Shown here: piece after piece, positions 1-5,132 of the stretch
Layout: every line of letters starts with the position of its first letter
Position numbering within the stretch: the first letter of the stretch is position 1
Assembly: GCA_002498985.1 (NCBI GenBank)
Contig: DAJO01000049.1
Location: 1 to 5,132, forward strand
Source of the DNA: Euryarchaeota archaeon UBA257
GTDB taxonomy: Archaea > Thermoplasmatota > Poseidoniia > Poseidoniales > Thalassarchaeaceae
DNA length: 5,132 nucleotides
Direction: 5' to 3'
Position numbers and translations under genes: made by a program
Notes under the pieces: model-generated
Databases searched by the model: none
The model's input: the letters and a program-made list of their open reading frames with translations, nothing else
Told to the model about the DNA's origin: nothing

Positions 1-1
1 A

Positions 2-961
2 TTAAATCCAGTAGATGTGGTGCATTTACATTGCCCAATGATTTCATGGAGTGAAAAACAGTTTCGTGACTGTAAAAACAATATAGCTCCTATAGTATCT
101 TCATTACATGGTTCGTGGTTAGGTGAGAAAGATGGCCTATTAACAGCTAAAGAACAAAAAGAAACAGCTGTATGGGCTAATCCTAATGATTTAGCAATTT
201 TATTAACATCTAAAAGATATGCTAAATTTGAAAATCAAGCATTATTAGGTTCAGACGTTTGTGTTGCAAATTCTGAGGCTACTAAGGAAGATTTTATTTT
301 ACGTTATTCTCCACCAATAGATTGGGACTGTGAAGTAATTCATTGGGGTGTAGATACAGAAATGTTCACTCCCACAGATACTAGGAATAAAGAGTTAAGG
401 AGCCGTTTTGGTTGTTCTGAATCAGATGTATTATTACTTGCAGTAGGTCGTTTAGCAGCCAGAAAAGGCTATGGTTCGTTATTGCAGGCTTTCGCACTTG
501 TGAAATCAGAATTTTCTAATTCTAAATTAGTAATTGTTGGCCGTGGACATCTCAGAAAACGTCTATTAAATCAAGCACATAGTCTCGGAATTTCCTCTTC
601 AGTTTACATCGAATCAAGTATGTCTTTCGAAGAACTGGCTGAATTATTTAGAAATGCTGATTTAACTGTCTATCCATCTTATTATGAGGGTCAAGGATTG
701 ATACCTTTAGAATCGATGTCGTCCGGAACCCCTGTTGTTACCGTTAATCATGGTCCTTTGCCGGAGATGGTTGATTCAGAAGTAGGTGCACTTTTTCAAA
801 TGGGGGATATAAGTTCCATGTCATCAACAATCATTAAAGAAATTAGTAATATTAATTCATTACAGAAAAAGGGCATGGTTGGCCGTGAAAGAGTACTTCA
901 GAAATTTACATATGAGATTGATGCCGAGCGTTTCATTAAAATTTATGAGAGAATTCAGTGA
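2..961 (+). CDS. Glycosyltransferase, GT4 family (5'-truncated by window edge)
   Basis: A retaining glycosyltransferase with GT-B fold, expected to move a sugar from a nucleotide-sugar donor to a glycan or lipid acceptor on the cytoplasmic side of the membrane. The C-terminal donor-binding half is complete. It has a GRLAARKG motif near 446-469, where R and K normally contact the donor phosphates, and the strand LVIVGRG near 527-547. The EX7E motif lies in YEGQGLIPLE, with its two glutamates at about 686 and 710, followed by SGTPVV. The N-terminal half shows SLHGSW and VANSEAT, as in this family. The frame stays open to base 2 and reads PVDVVHLH, a usual internal strand. The GTG codons at 17 and 20 are therefore internal and the true start lies upstream. 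Acceptor and sugar cannot be told from sequence. A transporter gene follows 52 bases downstream on the same strand and may be co-transcribed. Confidence 0.9.
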   Translation, partial: LNPVDVVHLHCPMISWSEKQFRDCKNNIAPIVSSLHGSWLGEKDGLLTAKEQKETAVWANPNDLAILLTSKRYAKFENQALLGSDVCVANSEATKEDFILRYSPPIDWDCEVIHWGVDTEMFTPTDTRNKELRSRFGCSESDVLLLAVGRLAARKGYGSLLQAFALVKSEFSNSKLVIVGRGHLRKRLLNQAHSLGISSSVYIESSMSFEELAELFRNADLTVYPSYYEGQGLIPLESMSSGTPVVTVNHGPLPEMVDSEVGALFQMGDISSMSSTIIKEISNINSLQKKGMVGRERVLQKFTYEIDAERFIKIYERIQ

Positions 962-996
962 TTATCGGGAAATCCTTCATCAGTCAGAAGTGTTCG

Positions 997-1006
997 GAGG
1001 GGTGGG
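997..1006 (+). promoter_or_regulatory. Strong Shine-Dalgarno for the AI-2E family gene
   Basis: The purine-rich run ggaggggtgg ends 7 bases before the ATG at 1014 and resembles the GGAGGTG anti-16S complement used by archaea. It fixes the start at 1014. The earlier in-frame TTG at 879 lies inside the glycosyltransferase gene, and the in-frame GTG at 1002 lies within the ribosome site itself. Confidence 0.7.
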
Positions 1007-1013
1007 GACGCAC

Positions 1014-2072
1014 ATGACATCTACTAAGGCATTTAGAGGGATTCCAGTAAGTACTGTTTCAGATATACTAGTAATTTTATTTATTTCTATCCTTGCAATT
1101 ATTCACTTGAAAGCCGTTATCCAACCTCTCGTTATTGCGACCTTACTTTTTCTATTAATTAGGCCTCCTGCCAATTGGCTGGAACAAAGATTTGGCCACC
1201 CTCTATTGGCATACGGAGGTCTACTAAGTATAGTCGCCCTAATGATATTCTTTGCATCACAAATTCTTTATTCTAATCTTACTGAGTTCACAGAAGCATC
1301 AACACAACAAAGAATAACTGATGCATTCGCAGACAAAATGTCGCGTCTTGAGAATCAAGAAATATTCGGTTACACTATTGATACCTCTGGTCTAACGGAA
1401 TTAGTTAGCATAGATGTGATCACAACTTTTGCGACAGATTTCGTTGGTTCAATTGCAGGATTTACAGCTAGTGCAGCCACAGTATTTATTTTCTTATTGT
1501 TTATCATTCTCGAGGCTGAAACTCTTCCTAATAGAATAAAAGCAGCCTATCCAGAGGAAGTTAATCGTTTCAAGAAAATCGCATCAAATTCTGGTGAGGG
1601 AATCAATACTTATGTCATTACTCGAGCGACAGTCGCCTTTGGTCAAGCGATTATTGCTGCAATTATCCTAAATTATCTTTCCATTCCTGGATGGTTCCTT
1701 TGGGCTTCTATAACTTTCTTCTTAGATTTTATACCTTACATTGGGGCATTGATTTCTATGATTCCTCCCGGAATATTAGCATTAATATTATTAGAGCCAA
1801 CTACTGCTTTAATCATGATAGGTTTACTAATTGCAAATCAGCAGGCATGGGGAGCATTTGTTGAACCTCAGTTAGCCGGACAAAGGCTTGATATGTCTCC
1901 AATTGTTTTGTTAATATTAGTCTCATTTTGGGGATGGGCATGGGGTCTAATGGGTGCAGTACTTGGCGTTCCACTTGCAGTAATTATGAAAATTGCATTA
2001 GAAAGTGATCCTCGTACAAGGCCTATAGCGATGTTACTTTCTCAAAATCCAACTCCGTATGAAGAAGAGTGA
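1014..2072 (+). CDS. AI-2E/PerM (UPF0118) family membrane transporter
   Basis: A polytopic membrane protein of 352 residues, the usual length for this family. Members have been proposed to export autoinducer-2 or to act as ion/H+ antiporters; the substrate here is unknown. The architecture is typical: an N-terminal hydrophobic pair (about residues 17-50), a third segment (64-86), a soluble loop (about 90-142), a segment at 143-168, then a hydrophobic C-terminal half. The diagnostic motif DFIPYIGALI is at about 238-247. VEPQLAGQRLDMSP is at about 283-296, followed by SFWGWAWGLMGAVLGVPLAV. The ATG was chosen over longer options because of the Shine-Dalgarno at 997-1006 and because residues upstream of it do not resemble the family. 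The acidic C-terminal tail YEEE ends exactly one base before the stop codon of the opposing gene. Family assignment is firm; substrate is not assignable. Confidence 0.9.
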   Translation: MTSTKAFRGIPVSTVSDILVILFISILAIIHLKAVIQPLVIATLLFLLIRPPANWLEQRFGHPLLAYGGLLSIVALMIFFASQILYSNLTEFTEASTQQRITDAFADKMSRLENQEIFGYTIDTSGLTELVSIDVITTFATDFVGSIAGFTASAATVFIFLLFIILEAETLPNRIKAAYPEEVNRFKKIASNSGEGINTYVITRATVAFGQAIIAAIILNYLSIPGWFLWASITFFLDFIPYIGALISMIPPGILALILLEPTTALIMIGLLIANQQAWGAFVEPQLAGQRLDMSPIVLLILVSFWGWAWGLMGAVLGVPLAVIMKIALESDPRTRPIAMLLSQNPTPYEEE

Positions 2073-2678
2073 TTAGTTTTCAATAATTAGTGCTAGAATC
2101 CCATTTCCACTTATTGTTATTGGATCACCTAAACTTTTGTTATGAAGTCCTTTAGTCGATAAATCAAATTCCTCATTTTTAATTTCCCATTTAGCACCTT
2201 TAACACATACATTTTGACATTTAGATAGAGCGAATACTGAAAATATTCTATCCTTCTCCATATTGATTTCGAAATTACCAGATGCAGATGTAATTCTATG
2301 AGTGGTAGAGTTTTCATGATATAGCCTAATAGTTAAATCAACAGAAATTTCTGCCAAAGAACCCCATACTCCTAACATATGTCCAGTATCTCCCCCCTCT
2401 GCTCCCAATATGTCAAATTCGGTAAATCCTCTTTCAGATAGTTCACCAATTGTCTTAGTCAAATCACTAATTTTTTGACTTTCCAATAGAGTTTTCTTAG
2501 TCGTATATTTTTCAATATCTACAGAATCTAAATCGCCAAATATTTCTATTACATCAAACCCTAATGTTCTTGCTTTATCAGCCCCTCCATCAACTGCAAA
2601 TAATGGTGATATTTCTCCTAGATTAAAAATAATTTCTTCAGAAGGTAAGTCACCATTACACCAAACAAAAGCTCTCAT
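2073..2678 (-). CDS. Thiamine pyrophosphokinase-like protein with altered active-site motifs
   Basis: This 201-residue protein resembles thiamine pyrophosphokinase (COG1564), which makes thiamine diphosphate from thiamine and ATP in the cytoplasm. Visible family motifs are an N-terminal CNGDLP, AVDGGADKA (about residues 28-36), GDLDSV (48-53), SDLTKTI (71-77), GAEGGDTGH (92-100) and the C-terminal beta domain (about 158-198) with GAKWEIKN and SGNGILAL. Two motifs are unusual. The family's QDxTD reads QKISD, and the GGRxDH/GGRFDQ-type motif reads GGDTGH, so acidic and arginine residues expected at the nucleotide/metal site are replaced. The start is set at ATG 2678, which has an AAGGA ribosome site 10 bases upstream. 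A TTG at 2687 would overlap the preceding gene by 4 bases and leave no room for that site. It lies 5 bases after the M29-like gene, so the two are probably co-transcribed. Fold is likely; activity is uncertain. Confidence 0.75.
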   Translation of the reverse strand: MRAFVWCNGDLPSEEIIFNLGEISPLFAVDGGADKARTLGFDVIEIFGDLDSVDIEKYTTKKTLLESQKISDLTKTIGELSERGFTEFDILGAEGGDTGHMLGVWGSLAEISVDLTIRLYHENSTTHRITSASGNFEINMEKDRIFSVFALSKCQNVCVKGAKWEIKNEEFDLSTKGLHNKSLGDPITISGNGILALIIEN

Positions 2679-2683
2679 CCGTA

Positions 2684-3718
2684 TCAATTCCTTCGAGCAA
2701 CTATTTTTCCATCTTTAACTAAATCAATGTCTTTTAATTCAATAGTTGGTTTCAGTATGACTCCTCTCATTTGTAAACCAATGTTATTTTTACCACCATA
2801 TGCAGAATTATCGCCAAGAATAAAATGAGCGGCTCCACGAACTACCTGATCTTCCAGAAGATTTCCAATAACTTTTGCTCTTGCATTCATCCCAAATCCA
2901 AATTCCGCTACTGTTTTTACAATAGCCGCTTTATTCTTGTTTAGAGATTTACTTACTTCGTCAAAAGTTAAATTTATTTCTTCAGTAAATTCACTTTCTG
3001 AAATATTAGTAACGACTCCATTTTCGATTTCCATAATAATTGGTTCAACTATTAATTTCCCTTCCCAAGAACCATCAATGACTATTGTTCCATTCATAGT
3101 TTCTTCCTTTGGAAATACGAATACTCGTCCTGAAGGTAAATTCATTACTTGCCCCGGTCTATTACATATTCCATTATCATCTGTTCTCCATTTAGCCCCT
3201 ATACTGAATGTAATGTTAGTACCACCAGGGGAAGTTACTTTCACATCTCTCTTTCTCCTAAACAATGATGTTAATCCAGATAATTCTTTCTGAAGTGCAT
3301 TATAATCTGCAGTCATTCCACCCCCCGAAAACATTAGTTCACTAATCCCTGGCATAGAGATAATTCTAGTTCTACCTGTCCTTGAGGCATTTATTCTTGC
3401 TTTTGTGTGGGTCATTGAACTTTTTGTGGCCAAAATAACAACATCTTGTTTTCTCATCAACTCGGCAACATAATCCGGGGGTTCACTACCTTTTTTGTGA
3501 GATGTCGGCATCATCATCATCAGAGTTCTATCAGTTACTTCTGCTGAGGCTTCATACAATGCTCTTCCAATAACAGAACTTTCAGGATCAGTGACTATTA
3601 GTATGGTTTCAAATGACCTAATTTGTAGGCAAGTACGTATTATAGAACGAGCAGAAGTCAACATAGATTCAACAAAATCATCCGAATCTTCAATCTCGTT
3701 TTCTCGGTTCTCGCTCAT
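2684..3718 (-). CDS. M29 (AmpS/COG2309)-family aminopeptidase-like protein, metal ligands largely lost
   Basis: A 344-residue cytoplasmic protein of the thermophilic metallo-aminopeptidase (M29, COG2309) family, whose canonical members remove N-terminal amino acids using a two-metal site. Archaeal-type family signatures run throughout: EPPDYVAELM (79-88), SSMTHTKARINAS (100-112), SMPGISELMF (121-130), NLPSGRVFVFP (193-203), AEFGFGMNARA (271-281), LLEDQVVRGAAHFILGDN (287-304) and GVILKPTIEL (319-328). Of the five ligands I recall for the family, Glu272 and His298 remain. The glutamate of NLPxxEVF is Arg198, and the HxD preceding GVxLKPT is Gln316-Met-Arg318. Each codon was checked on the DNA. 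The reading frame is intact, with an acidic N-terminal tail. A GAGGA ribosome site lies 9 bases before the start. It heads a two-gene minus-strand cluster, divergent from the winged-helix regulator. Family assignment is strong; peptidase activity is doubtful. Confidence 0.85.
   Translation of the reverse strand: MSENRENEIEDSDDFVESMLTSARSIIRTCLQIRSFETILIVTDPESSVIGRALYEASAEVTDRTLMMMMPTSHKKGSEPPDYVAELMRKQDVVILATKSSMTHTKARINASRTGRTRIISMPGISELMFSGGGMTADYNALQKELSGLTSLFRRKRDVKVTSPGGTNITFSIGAKWRTDDNGICNRPGQVMNLPSGRVFVFPKEETMNGTIVIDGSWEGKLIVEPIIMEIENGVVTNISESEFTEEINLTFDEVSKSLNKNKAAIVKTVAEFGFGMNARAKVIGNLLEDQVVRGAAHFILGDNSAYGGKNNIGLQMRGVILKPTIELKDIDLVKDGKIVARRN
2689..2693 (-). promoter_or_regulatory. 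Ribosome binding site for the thiamine pyrophosphokinase-like gene
   Basis: On the minus strand AAGGA lies 10 bases before the ATG at 2678 and inside the last codons of the upstream gene. This favours ATG 2678 over the alternative TTG at 2687, which would be only about one base from the same motif. Confidence 0.45.
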
Positions 3719-3727
3719 CAGTTTTCG

Positions 3728-3732
3728 TCCTC
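3728..3732 (-). promoter_or_regulatory. Ribosome binding site for the M29-like gene
   Basis: Read on the minus strand, GAGGA is followed by 9 bases and then the ATG at 3718. It supports this start and implies a leadered transcript, in contrast to the divergent gene at 3823, which has no such motif. Confidence 0.5.
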
Positions 3733-3790
3733 ACACAAGAGCCTCACTTCTTCAACACGACGATTGAGGATGTCAAAACAATTAACCAAG

Positions 3791-3799
3791 TTTATGATA
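3791..3799 (+). promoter_or_regulatory. Candidate TATA box for the winged-helix regulator gene
   Basis: The sequence tttatgata is centred about 28 bases before the ATG at 3823. That is the spacing expected if transcription starts at or next to the start codon. No Shine-Dalgarno is visible before this ATG, so a leaderless mRNA is likely. The match to the archaeal TTTAWATA consensus is partial. Confidence 0.4.
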
Positions 3800-3823
3800 T
3801 GTAATGTCTATCTCCGATATGTA
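3796..3823 (+). repeat. 8-bp direct repeat (gatatgta) spaced by 20 bp at the regulator promoter
   Basis: Two exact copies of gatatgta occur at 3796-3803 and 3816-3823. Their starts are 20 bases apart, close to two helical turns. The first overlaps the candidate TATA box and the second ends at the first base of the start codon. This could be an operator pair for autoregulation, but an 8-bp repeat in AT-rich DNA can arise by chance. Confidence 0.3.
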
Positions 3824-4656
3824 TGAGAGGCATACTATTTGTACGTCTTTTGTTTTTTTCTAGTGTTGCCTGTATTATATTTGGTAGCATAATGTATTAC
3901 CAAACAACCACAGATAATGTTCTCACTGGCTATAGCGAAGAAAATGAATTATTAACTAGTATCAGTGAAGATTCCGATCAAGAAAATGATGCAGGTATAG
4001 AGAATGAAAAAGAAGATACAGATGATTCATCTAGTTCTGTAGACGATAAATATCTAAATTTCTTAGTAATTGGTTCAGGAGGTATTTCTTCTATAATTAT
4101 AGGAGCCTTTTTCTCTGAAATTTTTAAAATTACAATTCTAATTTCTTTAGTTTCACCTTTAATTTCTAGAAGTAAAAATAGTGCTGATTTATTGACACGA
4201 GGGAGAATTCTAGGCTTCATAGAATCCAATGCAGGAATTCATTTCTCTGCATTGAGAGATTTTCTTGGATTAGCTAATGGAGTTACTGCTTATCATTTAC
4301 AAGTTTTAGAGAGTAAAGGAACAATTATTTCTTGGAAAGATGGTAAACTACGGAGATATGCTGTATCTCATATTTCTATTAATGAATTAGATAATGTCAG
4401 GAATCCTATAATGGGAACTAGATTAGCCATTCTGGAGGTTTTATCTAAATCCGGAAATATTGGCCTTTCTAATTCAGAAATTAGTAAAAAACTTTCAATT
4501 TCTCGGCAGTTAATGAGTTACCATATACTAGAATTAAAAAGGTATGAATATATCAATGATGAGCAATTATCAAAGAGACCCAAATGGAAGTTAACAGATT
4601 TAGGAAATAAAATTCTAAAAACCTCTTATTCTTTAGAAATTACAGAGAATTCTTAA
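3823..4656 (+). CDS. Membrane-anchored tandem winged-helix transcriptional regulator
   Basis: This 277-residue protein combines membrane segments with two DNA-binding domains. A first membrane helix spans about residues 6-26. An acidic, Ser/Glu/Asp-rich linker follows (about 30-76) and is probably outside the cell. A second hydrophobic stretch covers about 79-116. The first winged helix (about 124-187) begins LTRGRILGFIESNAGIHFSA and has recognition helix NGVTAYHLQVLESKG. The second (about 194-265) begins GTRLAILEVLSKSG, has recognition helix SRQLMSYHILELKRYEY, and ends in a wing with KWKLTDLG. Both resemble ArsR/MarR-like archaeal regulators. The likely role is to sense an envelope or membrane signal and control nearby transcription; ligand and targets are unknown. 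ATG 3823 was chosen because a TATA-like element lies at leaderless spacing; ATG 3819 is out of frame. It is transcribed divergently from the M29-like gene. Confidence 0.85.
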   Translation: MRGILFVRLLFFSSVACIIFGSIMYYQTTTDNVLTGYSEENELLTSISEDSDQENDAGIENEKEDTDDSSSSVDDKYLNFLVIGSGGISSIIIGAFFSEIFKITILISLVSPLISRSKNSADLLTRGRILGFIESNAGIHFSALRDFLGLANGVTAYHLQVLESKGTIISWKDGKLRRYAVSHISINELDNVRNPIMGTRLAILEVLSKSGNIGLSNSEISKKLSISRQLMSYHILELKRYEYINDEQLSKRPKWKLTDLGNKILKTSYSLEITENS

Positions 4657-4673
4657 TTCTTAGCCGATTTTTT
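4646..4673 (+). terminator. Possible terminator after the regulator gene
   Basis: A weak 6-bp hairpin (agaatt, loop ctt, aattct) straddles the stop codon at 4646-4660. It is followed by a run of six T at 4668-4673. Archaeal termination mainly needs an oligo-T tract, so the T run is the more telling part. The hairpin is all but one pair A-T per arm and may be incidental. Confidence 0.35.
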
Positions 4674-4703
4674 AACCTGATGCAAGAATGACTCAATTAA
4701 TGA

Positions 4704-4713
4704 TTTATATTAA
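4704..4713 (+). promoter_or_regulatory. TATA box upstream of the 58-residue ORF
   Basis: tttatattaa closely matches the archaeal TATA consensus. Its centre is about 30 bases before the ATG at 4739, which predicts a transcription start at about 4735 and a nearly leaderless mRNA. There is no Shine-Dalgarno before that ATG, which fits. It is the best promoter in the window. Confidence 0.55.
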
Positions 4714-4715
4714 GT

Positions 4716-4733
4716 ATTAATCACCTGATTAAT
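4716..4733. repeat. Perfect 7-bp inverted repeat, candidate operator
   Basis: The arms attaatc and gattaat are exact reverse complements separated by acct. The element begins 2 bases after the TATA box and ends 5 bases before the ATG, covering the space between TATA box and predicted transcription start. A dimeric winged-helix protein bound here would block polymerase. The upstream regulator is the obvious candidate by position only. Confidence 0.4.
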
Positions 4734-4738
4734 TATCG

Positions 4739-4915
4739 ATGGATCAGGAATTGAACATACAACTTGCTGCGCTGATTTTTTTGGCCGGCACTCAAAGCCT
4801 CGGCTCTTCTGGAGATGATGTAGCCGTTGAAACATCGACTGCGATGAATGATGAAGGATCAGAAGAAGTTGATCCCGTGACGATTAGTATGATTCCCAAT
4901 TCTAATATTTTGTAA
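4739..4915 (+). CDS. Small acidic 58-residue protein of unknown function
   Basis: The ORF reads from ATG 4739 to TAA 4913-4915. A stop codon at 4730 in the same frame makes 4739 the only reasonable start. The product begins MDQELNIQ, then has a short hydrophobic stretch (LAALIFLAG, about residues 9-17), then a Gly/Ser-rich turn and an acidic tail with GDD, NDEG and SEEVD. The N-terminus lacks the positive charge of a usual signal peptide, so export is possible but unproven. A TATA box and an inverted repeat sit just upstream with leaderless spacing. By hand count GC is about 42%, against roughly 25-40% in sampled lines of the neighbouring regulator gene. Codons such as GCG, GCC, GGC and CCC are frequent. 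I do not recognise a family. The promoter is the main support; the ORF could be chance. Confidence 0.42.
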   Translation: MDQELNIQLAALIFLAGTQSLGSSGDDVAVETSTAMNDEGSEEVDPVTISMIPNSNIL

Positions 4916-4956
4916 AGTCATTATACCAACTTGTTCATAATCTAATGTTTTATCGG

Positions 4957-5132
4957 ATGTTTATGAATACGAGACCAGTGACTAGTATAATTGTATTATT
5001 TACTTTGATTTCTTCAGGATGTTTAGGGATTATTGAAGATATCAATGACGATATTGACAATAAGATAGATTTCATTGATGGAGAGTATCCCGAATTAAAC
5101 TTATCAGAACGAATTTATGGTTCTCCAGAGTT
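4957..5132 (+). CDS. Predicted lipoprotein, 3'-truncated by window edge
   Basis: An open frame runs to the window end. Its N-terminus has a short charged region (NTRP), a hydrophobic stretch (TSIIVLFTLISS) and a cysteine in SSGCLG. This looks like a lipoprotein signal peptide, with the cysteine at 5020-5022 (about residue 22). After cleavage the protein would be lipid-anchored on the outer face of the membrane. The visible mature part is acidic (EDINDDIDNKIDFIDGEYPE), probably a flexible spacer before a domain beyond the edge. In-frame ATGs at 4945, 4957 and 4963 are all possible and none has a clear Shine-Dalgarno; 4963 gives the most compact signal peptide. A weak TATA-like cattata lies at 4919-4925. 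It follows the small ORF by 41 bases and could share its transcript. The domain type cannot be judged. Confidence 0.6.
   Translation, partial: MFMNTRPVTSIIVLFTLISSGCLGIIEDINDDIDNKIDFIDGEYPELNLSERIYGSPE

Noticed and set aside
17..22. GTG codons at 17 and 20 as the glycosyltransferase start
   Set aside because: The frame is open upstream and these codons fall inside a typical internal PVDVVHLH strand.
879..1013. N-terminal extension of the transporter from TTG 879
   Set aside because: It overlaps the end of the glycosyltransferase gene in another frame, does not resemble the family, and the strong ribosome site points to ATG 1014.
2129..2317. 62-residue minus-strand ORF
   Set aside because: It is an out-of-frame shadow of the thiamine pyrophosphokinase-like gene on the same strand.
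2685..2687. TTG start with a 4-base overlap for the thiamine pyrophosphokinase-like gene
   Set aside because: The AAGGA ribosome site is too close to it, and the ATG at 2678 has better spacing and a family-like beginning.
2937..3293. 118-residue plus-strand ORF
   Set aside because: It lies antisense and wholly within the M29-like gene, whose family motifs cover the same bases. It has no promoter or ribosome site.
3509..3522. Trinucleotide repeat giving four methionines in a row (residues 67-70 of the M29-like protein)
   Set aside because: A methionine-rich stretch before the EPP motif is, as I recall, usual in this archaeal family, so it is not a notable microsatellite or internal start.
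3978..4229. 83-residue minus-strand ORF
   Set aside because: It is antisense within the regulator gene, over the linker and membrane part, with low-complexity content.
4798..4914. Minus-strand open stretch opposite the small ORF
   Set aside because: It is under 40 codons, with no promoter, no ribosome site and no recognisable content.

Overview
The window is AT-rich DNA that looks archaeal, most likely from an uncultivated Thermoplasmatota-like euryarchaeon (marine group II/III type). This placement is an inference from three things. One gene encodes a membrane-anchored regulator with two winged-helix domains. Two genes have TATA-like boxes about 27-31 bases before an ATG that has no Shine-Dalgarno, as in leaderless archaeal transcripts. 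The M29/COG2309 aminopeptidase-like protein matches the archaeal form of that family as I remember it. No rRNA, tRNA, CRISPR array or transposase was seen.

Layout. Bases 1-961 (+) hold the 3' part of a GT4-type glycosyltransferase whose start lies outside the window. After 52 bases and a strong Shine-Dalgarno comes an AI-2E/PerM-family membrane transporter (1014-2072, +). Its stop codon abuts, with no spare base, the stop of an opposing gene. That gene (2073-2678, -) encodes a thiamine pyrophosphokinase-like protein and sits 5 bases downstream of an M29 aminopeptidase-like gene (2684-3718, -), so the two probably form an operon. A 104-base divergent intergenic region separates this pair from the membrane-anchored tandem winged-helix regulator (3823-4656, +). 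Bases 4657-5132 contain a possible terminator, a clear TATA box followed by a perfect 7-bp inverted repeat, a previously uncalled 58-residue ORF (4739-4915, +) with higher GC than its surroundings, and the start of a lipoprotein gene cut by the right edge.

Functional picture. The left half is envelope-related (sugar transfer, membrane transport). The most unusual content is the minus-strand pair. Both proteins are readily recognisable by family, yet both have lost residues expected in the active site. The M29-like protein has R, Q and R where three of the five metal ligands should be, while the rest of the family sequence is intact. The thiamine pyrophosphokinase-like protein keeps its GDLDS motif but has changed two other acidic motifs. 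The right half looks like a regulator next to a small, possibly regulated, exported or membrane-associated gene and a lipoprotein. A link between regulator and small gene is suggested only by adjacency and by the inverted repeat over the predicted transcription start.
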